Part shown: positions 7,514 through 15,691 of the stretch, piece after piece
Layout: every line of letters begins with the position of its first letter
How positions within the stretch are numbered: position 1 is the first letter of the stretch
Source of the DNA: Mycolicibacterium sp.
Lineage (GTDB): Bacteria > Actinomycetota > Actinomycetes > Mycobacteriales > Mycobacteriaceae
Direction: 5' to 3'
DNA: 41,329 nt
Assembly: GCF_016462945.1 (NCBI RefSeq)
Contig: NZ_JAEMSG010000017.1
Location: 1 to 41,329, forward strand
Made by a program: the position numbers and the translations under genes
The notes under the pieces: generated by a model
Database searches by the model: none
Seen by the model: the letters and a program-made list of their open reading frames with translations, nothing else
Told to the model about the DNA's origin: nothing

Positions 7514-8986
7514 TCAGAGCTCCGGCGTGTAGCCGAACGGCAGCAGCACGCTCTTGAGTTCGACGTAGGCGTCGATTCCCTCCGGCCCGTTCTCGCGACC
7601 GATCCCGGAATTCTTGTAGCCACCGAAGGGTGCACCCGGATCGAAGGCGTACATATTCACCGCGTAGGTGCCGGTGCGGATTCGCGAGGCGATCTTCATC
7701 GCCTTGTCGTTATCGGTCGTCCACACGCTGCCGGCCAGGCCGTAGGCCGAGTCGTTGGCGATGCGAATCGCGTCCTCCTCGGTGTCGTAGGGGATCACCG
7801 ACAGCACCGGCCCGAAGATCTCCTCCTGAGCGATGGTCATGGAGTTGTCGACATCGGCGAAGACCGTCGGCGACACGAAGTAGCCACTGTCGAGGCCCTC
7901 GGGACGCCCGCCGCCGGTGACCAGTCGCGCGCCCTCCTCCTGACCCTTCTTGATATAGCCCTCAACGCGCTCGCGCTGCTTCTCGGTGATCAGCGGCCCG
8001 ATGAAAGCACCCGGATCATCGGGCAGGCCCACCGGCATCGCCGCCACCGCCGCACCGAGCTTGGTGACGATCTCCTCGTAGCGTGACCGCGGCGCCAGGA
8101 TCCGGGTCTGCGCCACGCAGGCCTGCCCGGAGTTCATCAAGCCGGCGAACAGCAGCATCGGCAGGGTGGAGTCGATATCGGCGTCCTCGAGGATGATCGC
8201 CGCCGACTTGCCGCCCAACTCCAGCGTGCACGGCTTGAGTTTTTCGGCTGCCAGCTTGCCGACCTCTTTGCCGACCGCGGAACTGCCGGTGAAGGTGTAC
8301 TTGTCCACCAGGGGATTGGCGGTCAGCGCTCGTCCGGTCTCGGCCCCACCGGGCACTACCGACAGCACGCCCTCGGGAAGCCCGGCCTCGGCGAACACCT
8401 CCGCGAGCGCGTTGACGCTCAGCGGGGTTTCAGCGGCGGGCTTGAGCACCATGGTGCAGCCCGCGAGCAGGGCCGGGCCGAGCTTGTTGCACGCTAGGAA
8501 CAGCGGAACGTTCCAGGCCGCCACCGCGCCGACGACACCGATCGGCTCACGCAGAACCAATGTCTGGCCATAGATTCCGTCGCGGATGTCAGACCAGGTG
8601 AACTTGTCCGCGGCGCTTGCGTAGTACTGCAGCCCCGAGAGTGCCGCCCCGTACTGCATCATGTCGACGATCATCTGTGGTTGGCCGGTCTCGGCCTTGA
8701 GCAGAAACTTGAACAGGTCGTCGCGGTCCTCGATCAGTTTCACCGCGTTGCTGATTACCGCCTGACGTTCCTGCGGTGTCATCCGCGGCCACGGGCCCTC
8801 ATCGAAAGCCTTGCGGGCGGCCGCACAGGCGGCGTCGACATCGGCGGCGGCGGCCATCGGCACCTTGCCCACGTACTCGCCGGTGGCCGGCGAATGCACC
8901 TCGATGACATCAGCGGTCGATGGCTCGACCCACTTGCCACCGATGAACAGCCTGTCGTATTCGGTCTTGTAGGCGGTCTGCGTCAT
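7514..8986 (-). CDS. NAD(P)-dependent aldehyde dehydrogenase, Rv0223c-like
   Basis: This full-length aldehyde dehydrogenase (490 residues from ATG 8986) has the cofactor segment WNVPLFLACNKLGPALLAG, the Rossmann FTGSSAVGKEVG, the general base in LELGGKS (E256) and the catalytic cysteine in SGQACVAQ (C290). A C-terminal GGYKNSGIGRENG completes the family pattern. It oxidises an aldehyde to the acid; the substrate is not evident. Its position beside the methyltransferase and glycosyltransferase pair matches Rv0223c-Rv0225 of M. tuberculosis. GTG 8995 is an alternative start; neither has a clear ribosome site. The gene lies 17 bases after the methyltransferase stop on the same strand, so both may share a transcript. 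Confidence 0.93.
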   Translation of the reverse strand: MTQTAYKTEYDRLFIGGKWVEPSTADVIEVHSPATGEYVGKVPMAAAADVDAACAAARKAFDEGPWPRMTPQERQAVISNAVKLIEDRDDLFKFLLKAETGQPQMIVDMMQYGAALSGLQYYASAADKFTWSDIRDGIYGQTLVLREPIGVVGAVAAWNVPLFLACNKLGPALLAGCTMVLKPAAETPLSVNALAEVFAEAGLPEGVLSVVPGGAETGRALTANPLVDKYTFTGSSAVGKEVGKLAAEKLKPCTLELGGKSAAIILEDADIDSTLPMLLFAGLMNSGQACVAQTRILAPRSRYEEIVTKLGAAVAAMPVGLPDDPGAFIGPLITEKQRERVEGYIKKGQEEGARLVTGGGRPEGLDSGYFVSPTVFADVDNSMTIAQEEIFGPVLSVIPYDTEEDAIRIANDSAYGLAGSVWTTDNDKAMKIASRIRTGTYAVNMYAFDPGAPFGGYKNSGIGRENGPEGIDAYVELKSVLLPFGYTPEL

Positions 8987-9003
8987 GGTCGCCACAGTAC
9001 CGA

Positions 9004-9795
9004 TCAGAAGCCGCGACGAGAACCTGTTTCAGTCGGTGATTGCAGCACCAGCACCAGATTGCTCACCAGAAACTCCCGCACACCGGGCAGCGAGGTCAGC
9101 CACCACGCCCATCGCGGGTGGTAGCGGGGGAAGGCGGCCACCAGTACCCCGGTGGAGTCGGCCCAGCGCAACCCCTCGGCGGCCGAGACGGCGAACAGTG
9201 ACGACCCGTAGTCGTTCTTCGGCGGATGACCGTGGCGGCGGGTGTATCGGGCGGCCGCGCGGGCACCGCCGAGGTAATGCCACAGGCCGGTTTCGTGACC
9301 ACCGAACGGACCCAGCCACACCGTGTAGGACAGGATCGCCAGACCGCCGGGCCGGGTGACCCGCAGCATCTCCGCCCCCAGTTGCCAGGGTCGCGACACG
9401 TGTTCGGCCACGTTGGAGGATAGGCATACGTCCACGCTGTGGTCGGCGAACGGCAGTGCCAATCCGGACGCCCGGACGAACGTCCCCGGACCGCCGCGCA
9501 CGGCATGGGCGGCGTGCATCTCGGCCGGGTCGGGTTCGACGCCGACATAGTTCCAGCCGGCCTCGGTGAAGGCGCGCGCGAAATAACCGGGGCCGCCGCC
9601 GACGTCGACGACGGTGTGGCCGCGGTGGTCCGAGGGCCGGGCGGCCTGCCACAGGTCGCCGACCATCGCCGCAGTGTCTGCGGCCAGCGCACCGTAGAAG
9701 CGGCCCGGGTCGCTTTGTTCGTACCGGAACTCTCCGAGCAACCGAGTCGATCGGGCCAGGGTCGCCCGCCGGGCGAACAGGTCGGTGACGCGCAT
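9004..9795 (-). CDS. Class I SAM-dependent methyltransferase, Rv0224c-like
   Basis: This 263-residue protein shows motif I VVDVGGGPGYF (62-72), the acidic residue after strand 2 (VGVEPDP, E87), motif II/post-I LALPFADHSVDVCLSSNVAEHV and the motif III region MLRVTRPGGLAILSY. It is a Methyltransf_11-type enzyme that moves a methyl group from S-adenosylmethionine to an unknown acceptor. It diverges from the GT4 gene over only 34 bases, matching Rv0224c/Rv0225, an envelope-gene neighbourhood. A glycan or lipid acceptor is thus a reasonable guess, not shown. The C terminus has a hydrophobic stretch (VREFLVSNLVLVL) that could touch the membrane. Confidence 0.9.
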   Translation of the reverse strand: MRVTDLFARRATLARSTRLLGEFRYEQSDPGRFYGALAADTAAMVGDLWQAARPSDHRGHTVVDVGGGPGYFARAFTEAGWNYVGVEPDPAEMHAAHAVRGGPGTFVRASGLALPFADHSVDVCLSSNVAEHVSRPWQLGAEMLRVTRPGGLAILSYTVWLGPFGGHETGLWHYLGGARAAARYTRRHGHPPKNDYGSSLFAVSAAEGLRWADSTGVLVAAFPRYHPRWAWWLTSLPGVREFLVSNLVLVLQSPTETGSRRGF

Positions 9796-9829
9796 CGACG
9801 TTCACCTTGCCAGATATAGGGTGGGTCGG

Positions 9830-10987
9830 ATGTCTGCTCCCGTTCGCTCCGCGCTGCTGTTGTGCTGGCGCGACACCGGGCACCCCCAGGGCGGGGGCAG
9901 TGAGACCTACCTCCAGCGCATTGGCGCGCTGCTCGCCGAATCGGGCATCGACGTCACCCTGCGAACCGCCCACTACGACGGTGCGCCGCGCAGCGAGGTC
10001 ATCGATCGGGTACGGATCAGCCGCGGCGGTGGGCGCTACACCGTCTACATTTGGGCCGGGTTGGCCATGGTGGCCGCGCGGATTGGGCTCGGACCGCTGC
10101 GGCACTCGCGCCCCGATGTGGTGATCGACAGCCAAAACGGCCTGCCGTTCCTGGCGCGGTTGGCTTTCGGGCGTCGGGTCGTGGTGCTGGTGCATCACTG
10201 CCACCGCGATCAATGGCCGGTTGCCGGACGATTCCTGGCCCGGTTCGGTTGGTTTGTGGAATCCCGCCTTTCGCCACTGCTGCACCGCAACAACCAGTAC
10301 GTCACGGTGTCGCTGCCGTCAGCACGCGACCTCACCGATCTCGGCATCGATCCCGCCCGGGTTGCCGTCGTCCGCAATGGCCTGGATGAGGCACCGCCGG
10401 ACACATTGATCGGCCAACGGTCGGTGACCCCGCGGGCGGTGGTGCTGTCTCGGCTGGTGCCGCATAAACGGATCGAGGACGCCCTCGATGCCGTCGCGGT
10501 ATTGCGATCCCGGATTCCGAACCTGCACCTCGACGTTATCGGCGGCGGCTGGTGGCAGGACCGCCTGGTGCAGCATGCCGAACGATTGGGGATCTCCGAT
10601 GCCGTCACCTTCCACGGCCACGTCGATGACATCACCAAACACGCTGTGATGCAACGCAGTTGGATTCATGTGCTGCCGTCGGCGAAGGAAGGTTGGGGCC
10701 TGGCGGTCATCGAGGCGGCCCAGCACGGCGTGCCGACCATCGGTTACCGATCCTCCGGTGGCCTCAACGATTCCGTCGTCGACGGGGTGACCGGACTGCT
10801 CGTCGCCGACTACGACGAACTGGTTCGGCGTCTTGAGCAACTACTGGGGGATCGGGTACTGCGTGCGGAGCTCGGCGCCAAGGCCGCGGCGCGCAGCCGG
10901 GAGTTCTCCTGGCCGCAGAGCGCGGCGGCGATGAGCAGTGTGCTGGAGACCGTTCACGCTGGCGGCCGCGTCAGCGGAGTGATTTAG
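9830..10987 (+). CDS. GT4-family glycosyltransferase, Rv0225-like
   Basis: This 385-residue GT-B fold retaining glycosyltransferase has an N-terminal GGGSETYLQRIG (21-32), a central acceptor-domain helix set, the donor-domain start RAVVLSRLVPHKRIEDAL (202-219) and the EX7E motif SAKEGWGLAVIEAAQHG (E287 and E295) that binds the sugar-nucleotide. It transfers a sugar from an NDP- or GDP-donor at the cytoplasmic face. I chose ATG 9830; GTG 9821 is also possible. A GATATA at about 9812 is a possible -10 for a very short leader. The next gene starts directly after its stop, so the two are coupled. The acceptor is unknown; the neighbours suggest envelope glycan. Confidence 0.9.
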   Translation: MSAPVRSALLLCWRDTGHPQGGGSETYLQRIGALLAESGIDVTLRTAHYDGAPRSEVIDRVRISRGGGRYTVYIWAGLAMVAARIGLGPLRHSRPDVVIDSQNGLPFLARLAFGRRVVVLVHHCHRDQWPVAGRFLARFGWFVESRLSPLLHRNNQYVTVSLPSARDLTDLGIDPARVAVVRNGLDEAPPDTLIGQRSVTPRAVVLSRLVPHKRIEDALDAVAVLRSRIPNLHLDVIGGGWWQDRLVQHAERLGISDAVTFHGHVDDITKHAVMQRSWIHVLPSAKEGWGLAVIEAAQHGVPTIGYRSSGGLNDSVVDGVTGLLVADYDELVRRLEQLLGDRVLRAELGAKAAARSREFSWPQSAAAMSSVLETVHAGGRVSGVI

Positions 10988-11371
10988 GTGAACGCCGTGC
11001 GTCCCGGGCTGCTGGAGTACATCGCCTACTGCTACGGCAAGGTGCTACCGGCCGAGTACGACGACTGGGTGCGTAACGATCTCGCCGGTAAGGGTGCGCG
11101 GCGGCGCAACCTTATCCGCGTCACGATTCCGGCGGTGCTGGTCATCGCGCCGTTGTGGCTGATCCCGGCCACCCTTGGCATGCACCTGGCGATGTCGGCA
11201 CTGTTGCTCATCCCGTGTGTCTACTTCGCCCACGCCCTGGACAAGATCTGGCGCGCCCACCGGCTGCGCCAGCACGGCCTCGACCCCGACCTCGTCGACG
11301 AGGCGGACCGACAGCGCGATGCCCACCTCCACGAGGATTACCGTCGGCGCCACGGTCACACTGAGGACTGA
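10988..11371 (+). CDS. DUF5313 family membrane protein
   Basis: This 127-residue protein carries the DUF5313 opening (RPGLLEYIAYCYGKVLPAEYDDWV) followed by a basic stretch, two adjacent membrane helices (about 42-81) and a charged C-terminal tail rich in Arg/His/Asp. The function of the family is unknown. The GTG start follows the glycosyltransferase TAG with no gap, with GGAGTG upstream, so it is translated with that gene and probably works at the same membrane site. It converges on the Rv0226c-like gene and overlaps it by 16 bases. Confidence 0.85.
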   Translation: MNAVRPGLLEYIAYCYGKVLPAEYDDWVRNDLAGKGARRRNLIRVTIPAVLVIAPLWLIPATLGMHLAMSALLLIPCVYFAHALDKIWRAHRLRQHGLDPDLVDEADRQRDAHLHEDYRRRHGHTED

Positions 11372-13059
11372 GGGCGCCGTCGCAGCGTCCTGACGCCCAG
11401 CACTGTCGCACTGAAGACGAGCATCCCTGCCCAGATCAGGTGGGCCGCCGTCACCGCATTCCGTTTCCACTGCGGTATAGCGGGACTCATACCGCCGACC
11501 CGATACAGCGTCAGATCGCCATCGGAATAGGCGACCGGCAACTGTGGCATCATCTGCGAACCGGTTTCGGTGACCACCCAGCCCACCCCGGCCGCGGCCA
11601 ATGTCGCGCGGTCGGCACCGTCCGACAGCAGCCGGTGCACCTCGCGGGCATGGTCGCCTTCGCCGGCGACGGTGCGCCCGGAGACGATGAGATCGCCGGT
11701 GGACAGAACATCGGCCCGAACCCAGCGGGACAGCGGGTCCAGTATCGGCGCCGGCCCCGCCCAGCCGAATCGCCGCATGGTGTCCGACGGCAGCACCGCG
11801 ACATCCTGCGGATCGGTGTTGATCCTGGCTGCGACCGCCGCCCAACCCTGCGGATAGTGCACCGGAGCGAGATTCCCCCCGACCCCCCAGGCGAGGTCGG
11901 GCAGCACTGCGATCACCGCGGCGGCGCATACCGCAGCACTGACACCCGGCCTCATCCAACGGCGCAGGGTGACTATTGCACCGGCGCCGGCCAGCGTGTA
12001 GCCCGGCATCGCACACGCCACCCATTTCTGACCGTCGCGCAGCACGGCCAATCCAGGCACCCCGTCGACGACCGCACGTGACAGCGCCAGGCCTGGCCCG
12101 GTGGCCATCGCCGCCACCACCAGCACGCTCACCGCCGCCAGAATCAGCAGCGGCTTTGCCGCCGGGCAGCGCAGCAGTGCGGGGATCCCGCATGCCACCA
12201 CCGCCAGCAGCACCACGGTCGCCACCGACGCCACTACCGTTGTCCGGGAATGCGGTGCCGCCTCGGCGTTCCAGATGCCACCCAGGCCGGCCAGGCTGCC
12301 GAGGGTGCCCAGACCCGGTTCGGCCCGGGCTGCGAACGGCGCCAACCCCGCGGACTGGGATCCGCCCAATGCGCTGCCCAGCGCCGAGGTTGTCAGCCAC
12401 GGCAGGGCCGCCAGCACGGCGACGACCACTATCGCAGCGCCACAACGTATCCGGCCGACGCCGTCCCCGGGAACCGCCAGGCACACCAGTGCAACGGTGG
12501 CCGCCAGCATCACCCCGGTCGGGGTGAGTCCGGCCAGCGCGATCCAGAACACGACCGCCGCCCATGCCGAACGGTCGGCCGGCCCGGTTCGCAGACGCAC
12601 CACGGCCGCTGCCACCCACGGCAGAACGCCGTAGGCCAGCAACAGGCTCCAGTGGCCTTGTAATAGGCGTTCGGCGACATAGGGATTCCAGATGGCCACC
12701 GTCGCGGCGACCAATTGGCCGGGCACGCCGGCGTCGGGCAGCAGTTGTGCCGCCAACCGGGACGCACCCCAGCCGGCCAGGAACAGCCCGGCCATCAGCA
12801 CCGCTTTGACGACCACACCACCGTCGAGGATCGCCGACAGTACGGCGACAGCGAAGTCCTGCGGTACCGCGCGCGGAGCGGATTCGCCGAGACCGATCGC
12901 CGAGTCGGACAGATAGGAACGCGGTGTCGAAACGGCGTCCCGCACCAGCAGGTACCCCGGTGTCAGCAGCGGTGCGGTCACCGCCAACGTCAGTGCCAAG
13001 GCGTAGCCCGACGGCACCCATCGCAGTATTAAGCGGTGCGCCACGGTCATCGACGTCAC
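11356..13059 (-). CDS. Polytopic membrane protein, Rv0226c-like
   Basis: This 567-residue protein has roughly ten or more hydrophobic helices and a periplasmic-looking segment near residues 380-530. It resembles the polytopic core of GT-C transferases, with the motif WNPYVAERLLQGHW after helix 3, but no characterised catalytic motif can be assigned with confidence. The GTG start at 13059 overlaps the pgfA stop (GTGA), so the two are made together; ATG 13050 is an alternative. The pair matches Rv0226c-Rv0227c of M. tuberculosis. Because PgfA takes part in trehalose monomycolate traffic, a role in mycolate or glycolipid handling at the membrane is a fair inference. Confidence 0.85.
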   Translation of the reverse strand: MTSMTVAHRLILRWVPSGYALALTLAVTAPLLTPGYLLVRDAVSTPRSYLSDSAIGLGESAPRAVPQDFAVAVLSAILDGGVVVKAVLMAGLFLAGWGASRLAAQLLPDAGVPGQLVAATVAIWNPYVAERLLQGHWSLLLAYGVLPWVAAAVVRLRTGPADRSAWAAVVFWIALAGLTPTGVMLAATVALVCLAVPGDGVGRIRCGAAIVVVAVLAALPWLTTSALGSALGGSQSAGLAPFAARAEPGLGTLGSLAGLGGIWNAEAAPHSRTTVVASVATVVLLAVVACGIPALLRCPAAKPLLILAAVSVLVVAAMATGPGLALSRAVVDGVPGLAVLRDGQKWVACAMPGYTLAGAGAIVTLRRWMRPGVSAAVCAAAVIAVLPDLAWGVGGNLAPVHYPQGWAAVAARINTDPQDVAVLPSDTMRRFGWAGPAPILDPLSRWVRADVLSTGDLIVSGRTVAGEGDHAREVHRLLSDGADRATLAAAGVGWVVTETGSQMMPQLPVAYSDGDLTLYRVGGMSPAIPQWKRNAVTAAHLIWAGMLVFSATVLGVRTLRRRPQSSV

Positions 13060-14249
13060 CGCTGCGCGGGTGGTTGCTCCGGTCGCCGGGTGGGGATCTT
13101 CTCGGTCGGCGCCTGCGCGGCGGCCATGGGACCGGTCTCGTCCTTACCGAAGATTCCCAGTTCGATATCGTCCTCGCCGGGTCCGGCCAGTGCCGACTCG
13201 ACTCGCACGCTGAACCACGCCAGCAGGCCCGCGCCCACCAGGGCCACCAGACCCGCGGCGGTGAAACTGATCGGCAGGATGCGCGACCACAGCGCCACCC
13301 GGTCACGCTCATCGCGAGCCGCGGCCACCTGTGACTCGACGGTCTGTTCGGTGGACGTCACCGTGTAGTCGGCCAGTGCCATCTCGGGGTTCAGCGGATC
13401 TCGCGCGTAGTAATGATTGGCGTGCTCCTGCTCCTTGACCACGACTCCGGTTACCGGGTCGACCCAGAACGTGCGCTGGGCGGCGTAGAACCGGGTCATG
13501 GTGATCGGCTCGTAGGGGTCGCCCGGTAAGCCCCACAGTTCAGCCCGCGCAGTGACCTCTCCGTCTTCGTTCCTGTCGTATAGCGAGGCGTACTTGATCG
13601 GGTCGACGAGCTTTCCGTCGGCGTCATAGCCCACGTTCTGGGTGAACCGGTAGGTCGTCAGCCCGTTCACATCGTCCTCGCCGTCGTAATTGGCGTCGAA
13701 GGGCTTCTGTGCGATCGCATCGAAGAAGGAATATGACTTCTTCTCTGTGTTGAACGGGAACCGGTAGGCCAGGCCCTCATGTGGCAGGGCGATATTGGTC
13801 GACGGCTTATCGTCGTCGAAGGTCCGCGGCTTCTGCACCGAGCCGCCCGGACGCTCGTCGTCGGACACCGCCTGCGCGGTCCTGCGGTTCAGTGTCACGG
13901 TGTCGACCATGGCCAGCAGCAGTCCGTTCTCCTGCTGCCTGTCGGTGCGCCGGACGGAGGTGCCCACCTGCAAGGTCACCACCTGGGCATTGGCGGGGGT
14001 TTCGACGGTGATCGCCTGCTGGGAGACCAGTGGGACGTTGGCGTCGATGACGAATCGTGTTGCTGACAGCGAGGCCGGATCCAGAGCCGTCCCGGTGCCG
14101 CTGCTGACGAGTGTCTCGTCGATGTCGAGCGGGATCTTCTCGATCTTGCCGGCGGTGTAGGTGGTCAGCAGTACGGCGGCGGTCAGCAGTGCGGCTCCCA
14201 GGCCCATGACGGCCAACGCCACGAGACGCAACACGCTTGCGCGGTTCAC
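13056..14249 (-). CDS. pgfA: PgfA-like DUF3068 periplasmic/membrane protein (polar growth, TMM trafficking)
   Basis: This 397-residue protein has an N-terminal membrane helix (about 8-32), a large extracytoplasmic DUF3068 domain rich in beta strands with conserved stretches such as GLAYRFPFNTEKKSYSFFDA and HANHYYARDPLNPEMALADY, a second membrane helix (about 325-350) and a short cytoplasmic tail. It is the orthologue by order and content of Rv0227c/MSMEG_0317. PgfA is known as essential in M. smegmatis, connected to MmpL3 and trehalose monomycolate traffic and to polar growth. The GTG start has GAGGAGG ten bases upstream. It diverges from tmaT, the TMM acetyltransferase, across 154 bases, which fits the shared pathway. 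Confidence 0.9.
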   Translation of the reverse strand: MNRASVLRLVALAVMGLGAALLTAAVLLTTYTAGKIEKIPLDIDETLVSSGTGTALDPASLSATRFVIDANVPLVSQQAITVETPANAQVVTLQVGTSVRRTDRQQENGLLLAMVDTVTLNRRTAQAVSDDERPGGSVQKPRTFDDDKPSTNIALPHEGLAYRFPFNTEKKSYSFFDAIAQKPFDANYDGEDDVNGLTTYRFTQNVGYDADGKLVDPIKYASLYDRNEDGEVTARAELWGLPGDPYEPITMTRFYAAQRTFWVDPVTGVVVKEQEHANHYYARDPLNPEMALADYTVTSTEQTVESQVAAARDERDRVALWSRILPISFTAAGLVALVGAGLLAWFSVRVESALAGPGEDDIELGIFGKDETGPMAAAQAPTEKIPTRRPEQPPAQR

Positions 14250-14403
14250 GCTGCCCCGGCCTCCTCAGTGCTGTCTTGAATAAACGGGCTGTCCTGTAAA
14301 CGGAATTGACCCTAACAGCAGAAACGAGGCCCAAACCGCCCGCCGCATGGATTCTGCGCGGCCCGCTATCGCAGGCGACGCCGGCACCGGCACACTGATT
14401 GCC

Positions 14404-15612
14404 ATGAAACCCGAGTCCGAGCAGGTCGGTGGGACCCGGAGCTTCCTGCCGGCGGTCGAGGGTCTGCGGGCCTGCGCGGCCATGGGTGTGGTGCTCACCC
14501 ACGTCGCCTTCCAAACCGGCACGTCGGGCGCGGTGGTGGGCCGTTTGCTGCACCGTTTTGACCTGGCTGTCGCAGTGTTCTTCGCGCTGTCGGGCTTCCT
14601 ACTGTGGCGCGGACACGCGGCGGCCGCACGCGAACTGCGCCACCGGCCCGCCACCGGGCACTATCTGCGGTCCCGGCTGGTTCGCATCATGCCGGGCTAC
14701 CTGTTCGCCGTGGTGGTGATCCTGACCCTGCTCCCCGAGGCCAACCACGCCAGCCCCACCGTGTGGCTGGCCAATCTGACACTCACCCAGGTGTATGTGC
14801 CGCTGACATTGACCGCCGGACTCACCCAGATGTGGAGCCTCTCGGTGGAGGTCAGCTTCTACCTGGCCTTGCCGATCCTGGCCGCACTCGCCTACCGGCT
14901 GCCGTTGCGTGCCCGGGTACCGGTGATCGCTGCGGCGGCGGTCATCAGCCTGGGATGGGGGCTGTTGCCGATCCACACCGCCGCGGGGGTCAACTTCCTC
15001 AACTGGCCGCCGGCCTACGCGTCCTGGTTCGCGGCCGGGATGTTGCTCGCCGAATGGACCGTCAGCCCGGTCGGCTGGGCGCACAAGCTGGCCCGCAACC
15101 GGCCTGCCATCACCGCGATCGCGTTGGTGGCCTACCTGATCTCCGCATCGCCACTGGCCGGACCCAAGGATCTGGTTCCGGCCACAATCGGACAGTTCGT
15201 GGTGCGCACCTCGATGGGGGCCATCGTCGCCGGCGCGCTACTGGCCCCGCTGGTACTCGACCGTCCCGATACCCCGCATCGGATTCTGGGCAGCCCGGCC
15301 ATGGTGGTTCTCGGTCGGTGGTCCTACGGCCTGTTCGTCTGGCACCTGGCGGCGCTGGTGATGGTCTTCCCGATGGTGGGAACGTTCATGTTCAACGGTG
15401 ACCTGGTGGTGGTGTTCGTCCTGACCCTGGTGCTCGGATCCGCCATGGCGGCGGTCAGCTACGCGCTGATCGAATCACCGTGCCGGAATGCGTTGCGCCG
15501 CTGGGAATACCGGCGGGCGCAACCGGGCCGGGCAGACGGACGGCCGCCGGTGCCGGTGCCTCCGCTGGACAGTTCTGTCACCGACGCGCCTGAGCCTTTA
15601 GCCGCGCGATAA
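14404..15612 (+). CDS. tmaT: Acyltransferase-3 family protein, TmaT-like (TMM O-acetyltransferase)
   Basis: This 402-residue polytopic membrane acyltransferase starts with FLPAVEGLRACAAMGVVLTH, in which H33 is the family's catalytic histidine, followed by FFALSGFLLWRG and SRLVRIMPGYLF. About ten membrane helices follow. Orthologues of Rv0228 (TmaT) acetylate trehalose monomycolate in the inner membrane, aiding MmpL-driven export. I chose ATG 14404 because the family N terminus aligns there; the frame opens earlier at 14347. No strong ribosome site is present. The C terminus (APEPLAAR) and its TAA lie inside the first copy of a 34-bp tandem repeat shared with the convergent synthetase gene. 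Confidence 0.88.
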   Translation: MKPESEQVGGTRSFLPAVEGLRACAAMGVVLTHVAFQTGTSGAVVGRLLHRFDLAVAVFFALSGFLLWRGHAAAARELRHRPATGHYLRSRLVRIMPGYLFAVVVILTLLPEANHASPTVWLANLTLTQVYVPLTLTAGLTQMWSLSVEVSFYLALPILAALAYRLPLRARVPVIAAAAVISLGWGLLPIHTAAGVNFLNWPPAYASWFAAGMLLAEWTVSPVGWAHKLARNRPAITAIALVAYLISASPLAGPKDLVPATIGQFVVRTSMGAIVAGALLAPLVLDRPDTPHRILGSPAMVVLGRWSYGLFVWHLAALVMVFPMVGTFMFNGDLVVVFVLTLVLGSAMAAVSYALIESPCRNALRRWEYRRAQPGRADGRPPVPVPPLDSSVTDAPEPLAAR

Positions 15613-15691
15613 CGTCATCGCGCCTGAGCCTTTAGCCGCGCGATAACGTCATCGCGCTTGAGCCTTTAGCCGCGCGACAACTTCATCGCGC
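15586..15691. repeat. 34-bp tandem repeat, three copies, with an imperfect palindrome in each
   Basis: Copies occupy 15586-15619, 15620-15653 and 15654-15687; the first two are identical and the third differs at three positions. Each copy carries GCGCGATAACGTCATCGCGC or a variant, an 18/20 palindrome (15604-15623, 15638-15657, 15672-15691). Plus-strand reading gives PEPLAAR-stop and minus-strand reading gives ARLKAQA in each copy. So copy 1 ends tmaT, copy 3 ends the acyl-CoA synthetase, and the array probably also forms terminator hairpins. Confidence 0.9.

Noticed and set aside
11045-13312. Long plus-size antisense frame over the Rv0226c-like and DUF5313 genes
   Set aside because: It is an Arg/Gly-rich shadow frame caused by high GC; the membrane protein on the other frame has proper helices and coupling to pgfA.
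15586-15691. CRISPR-like array
   Set aside because: The repeat units are directly abutting with no spacers, and they code for the ends of two genes.
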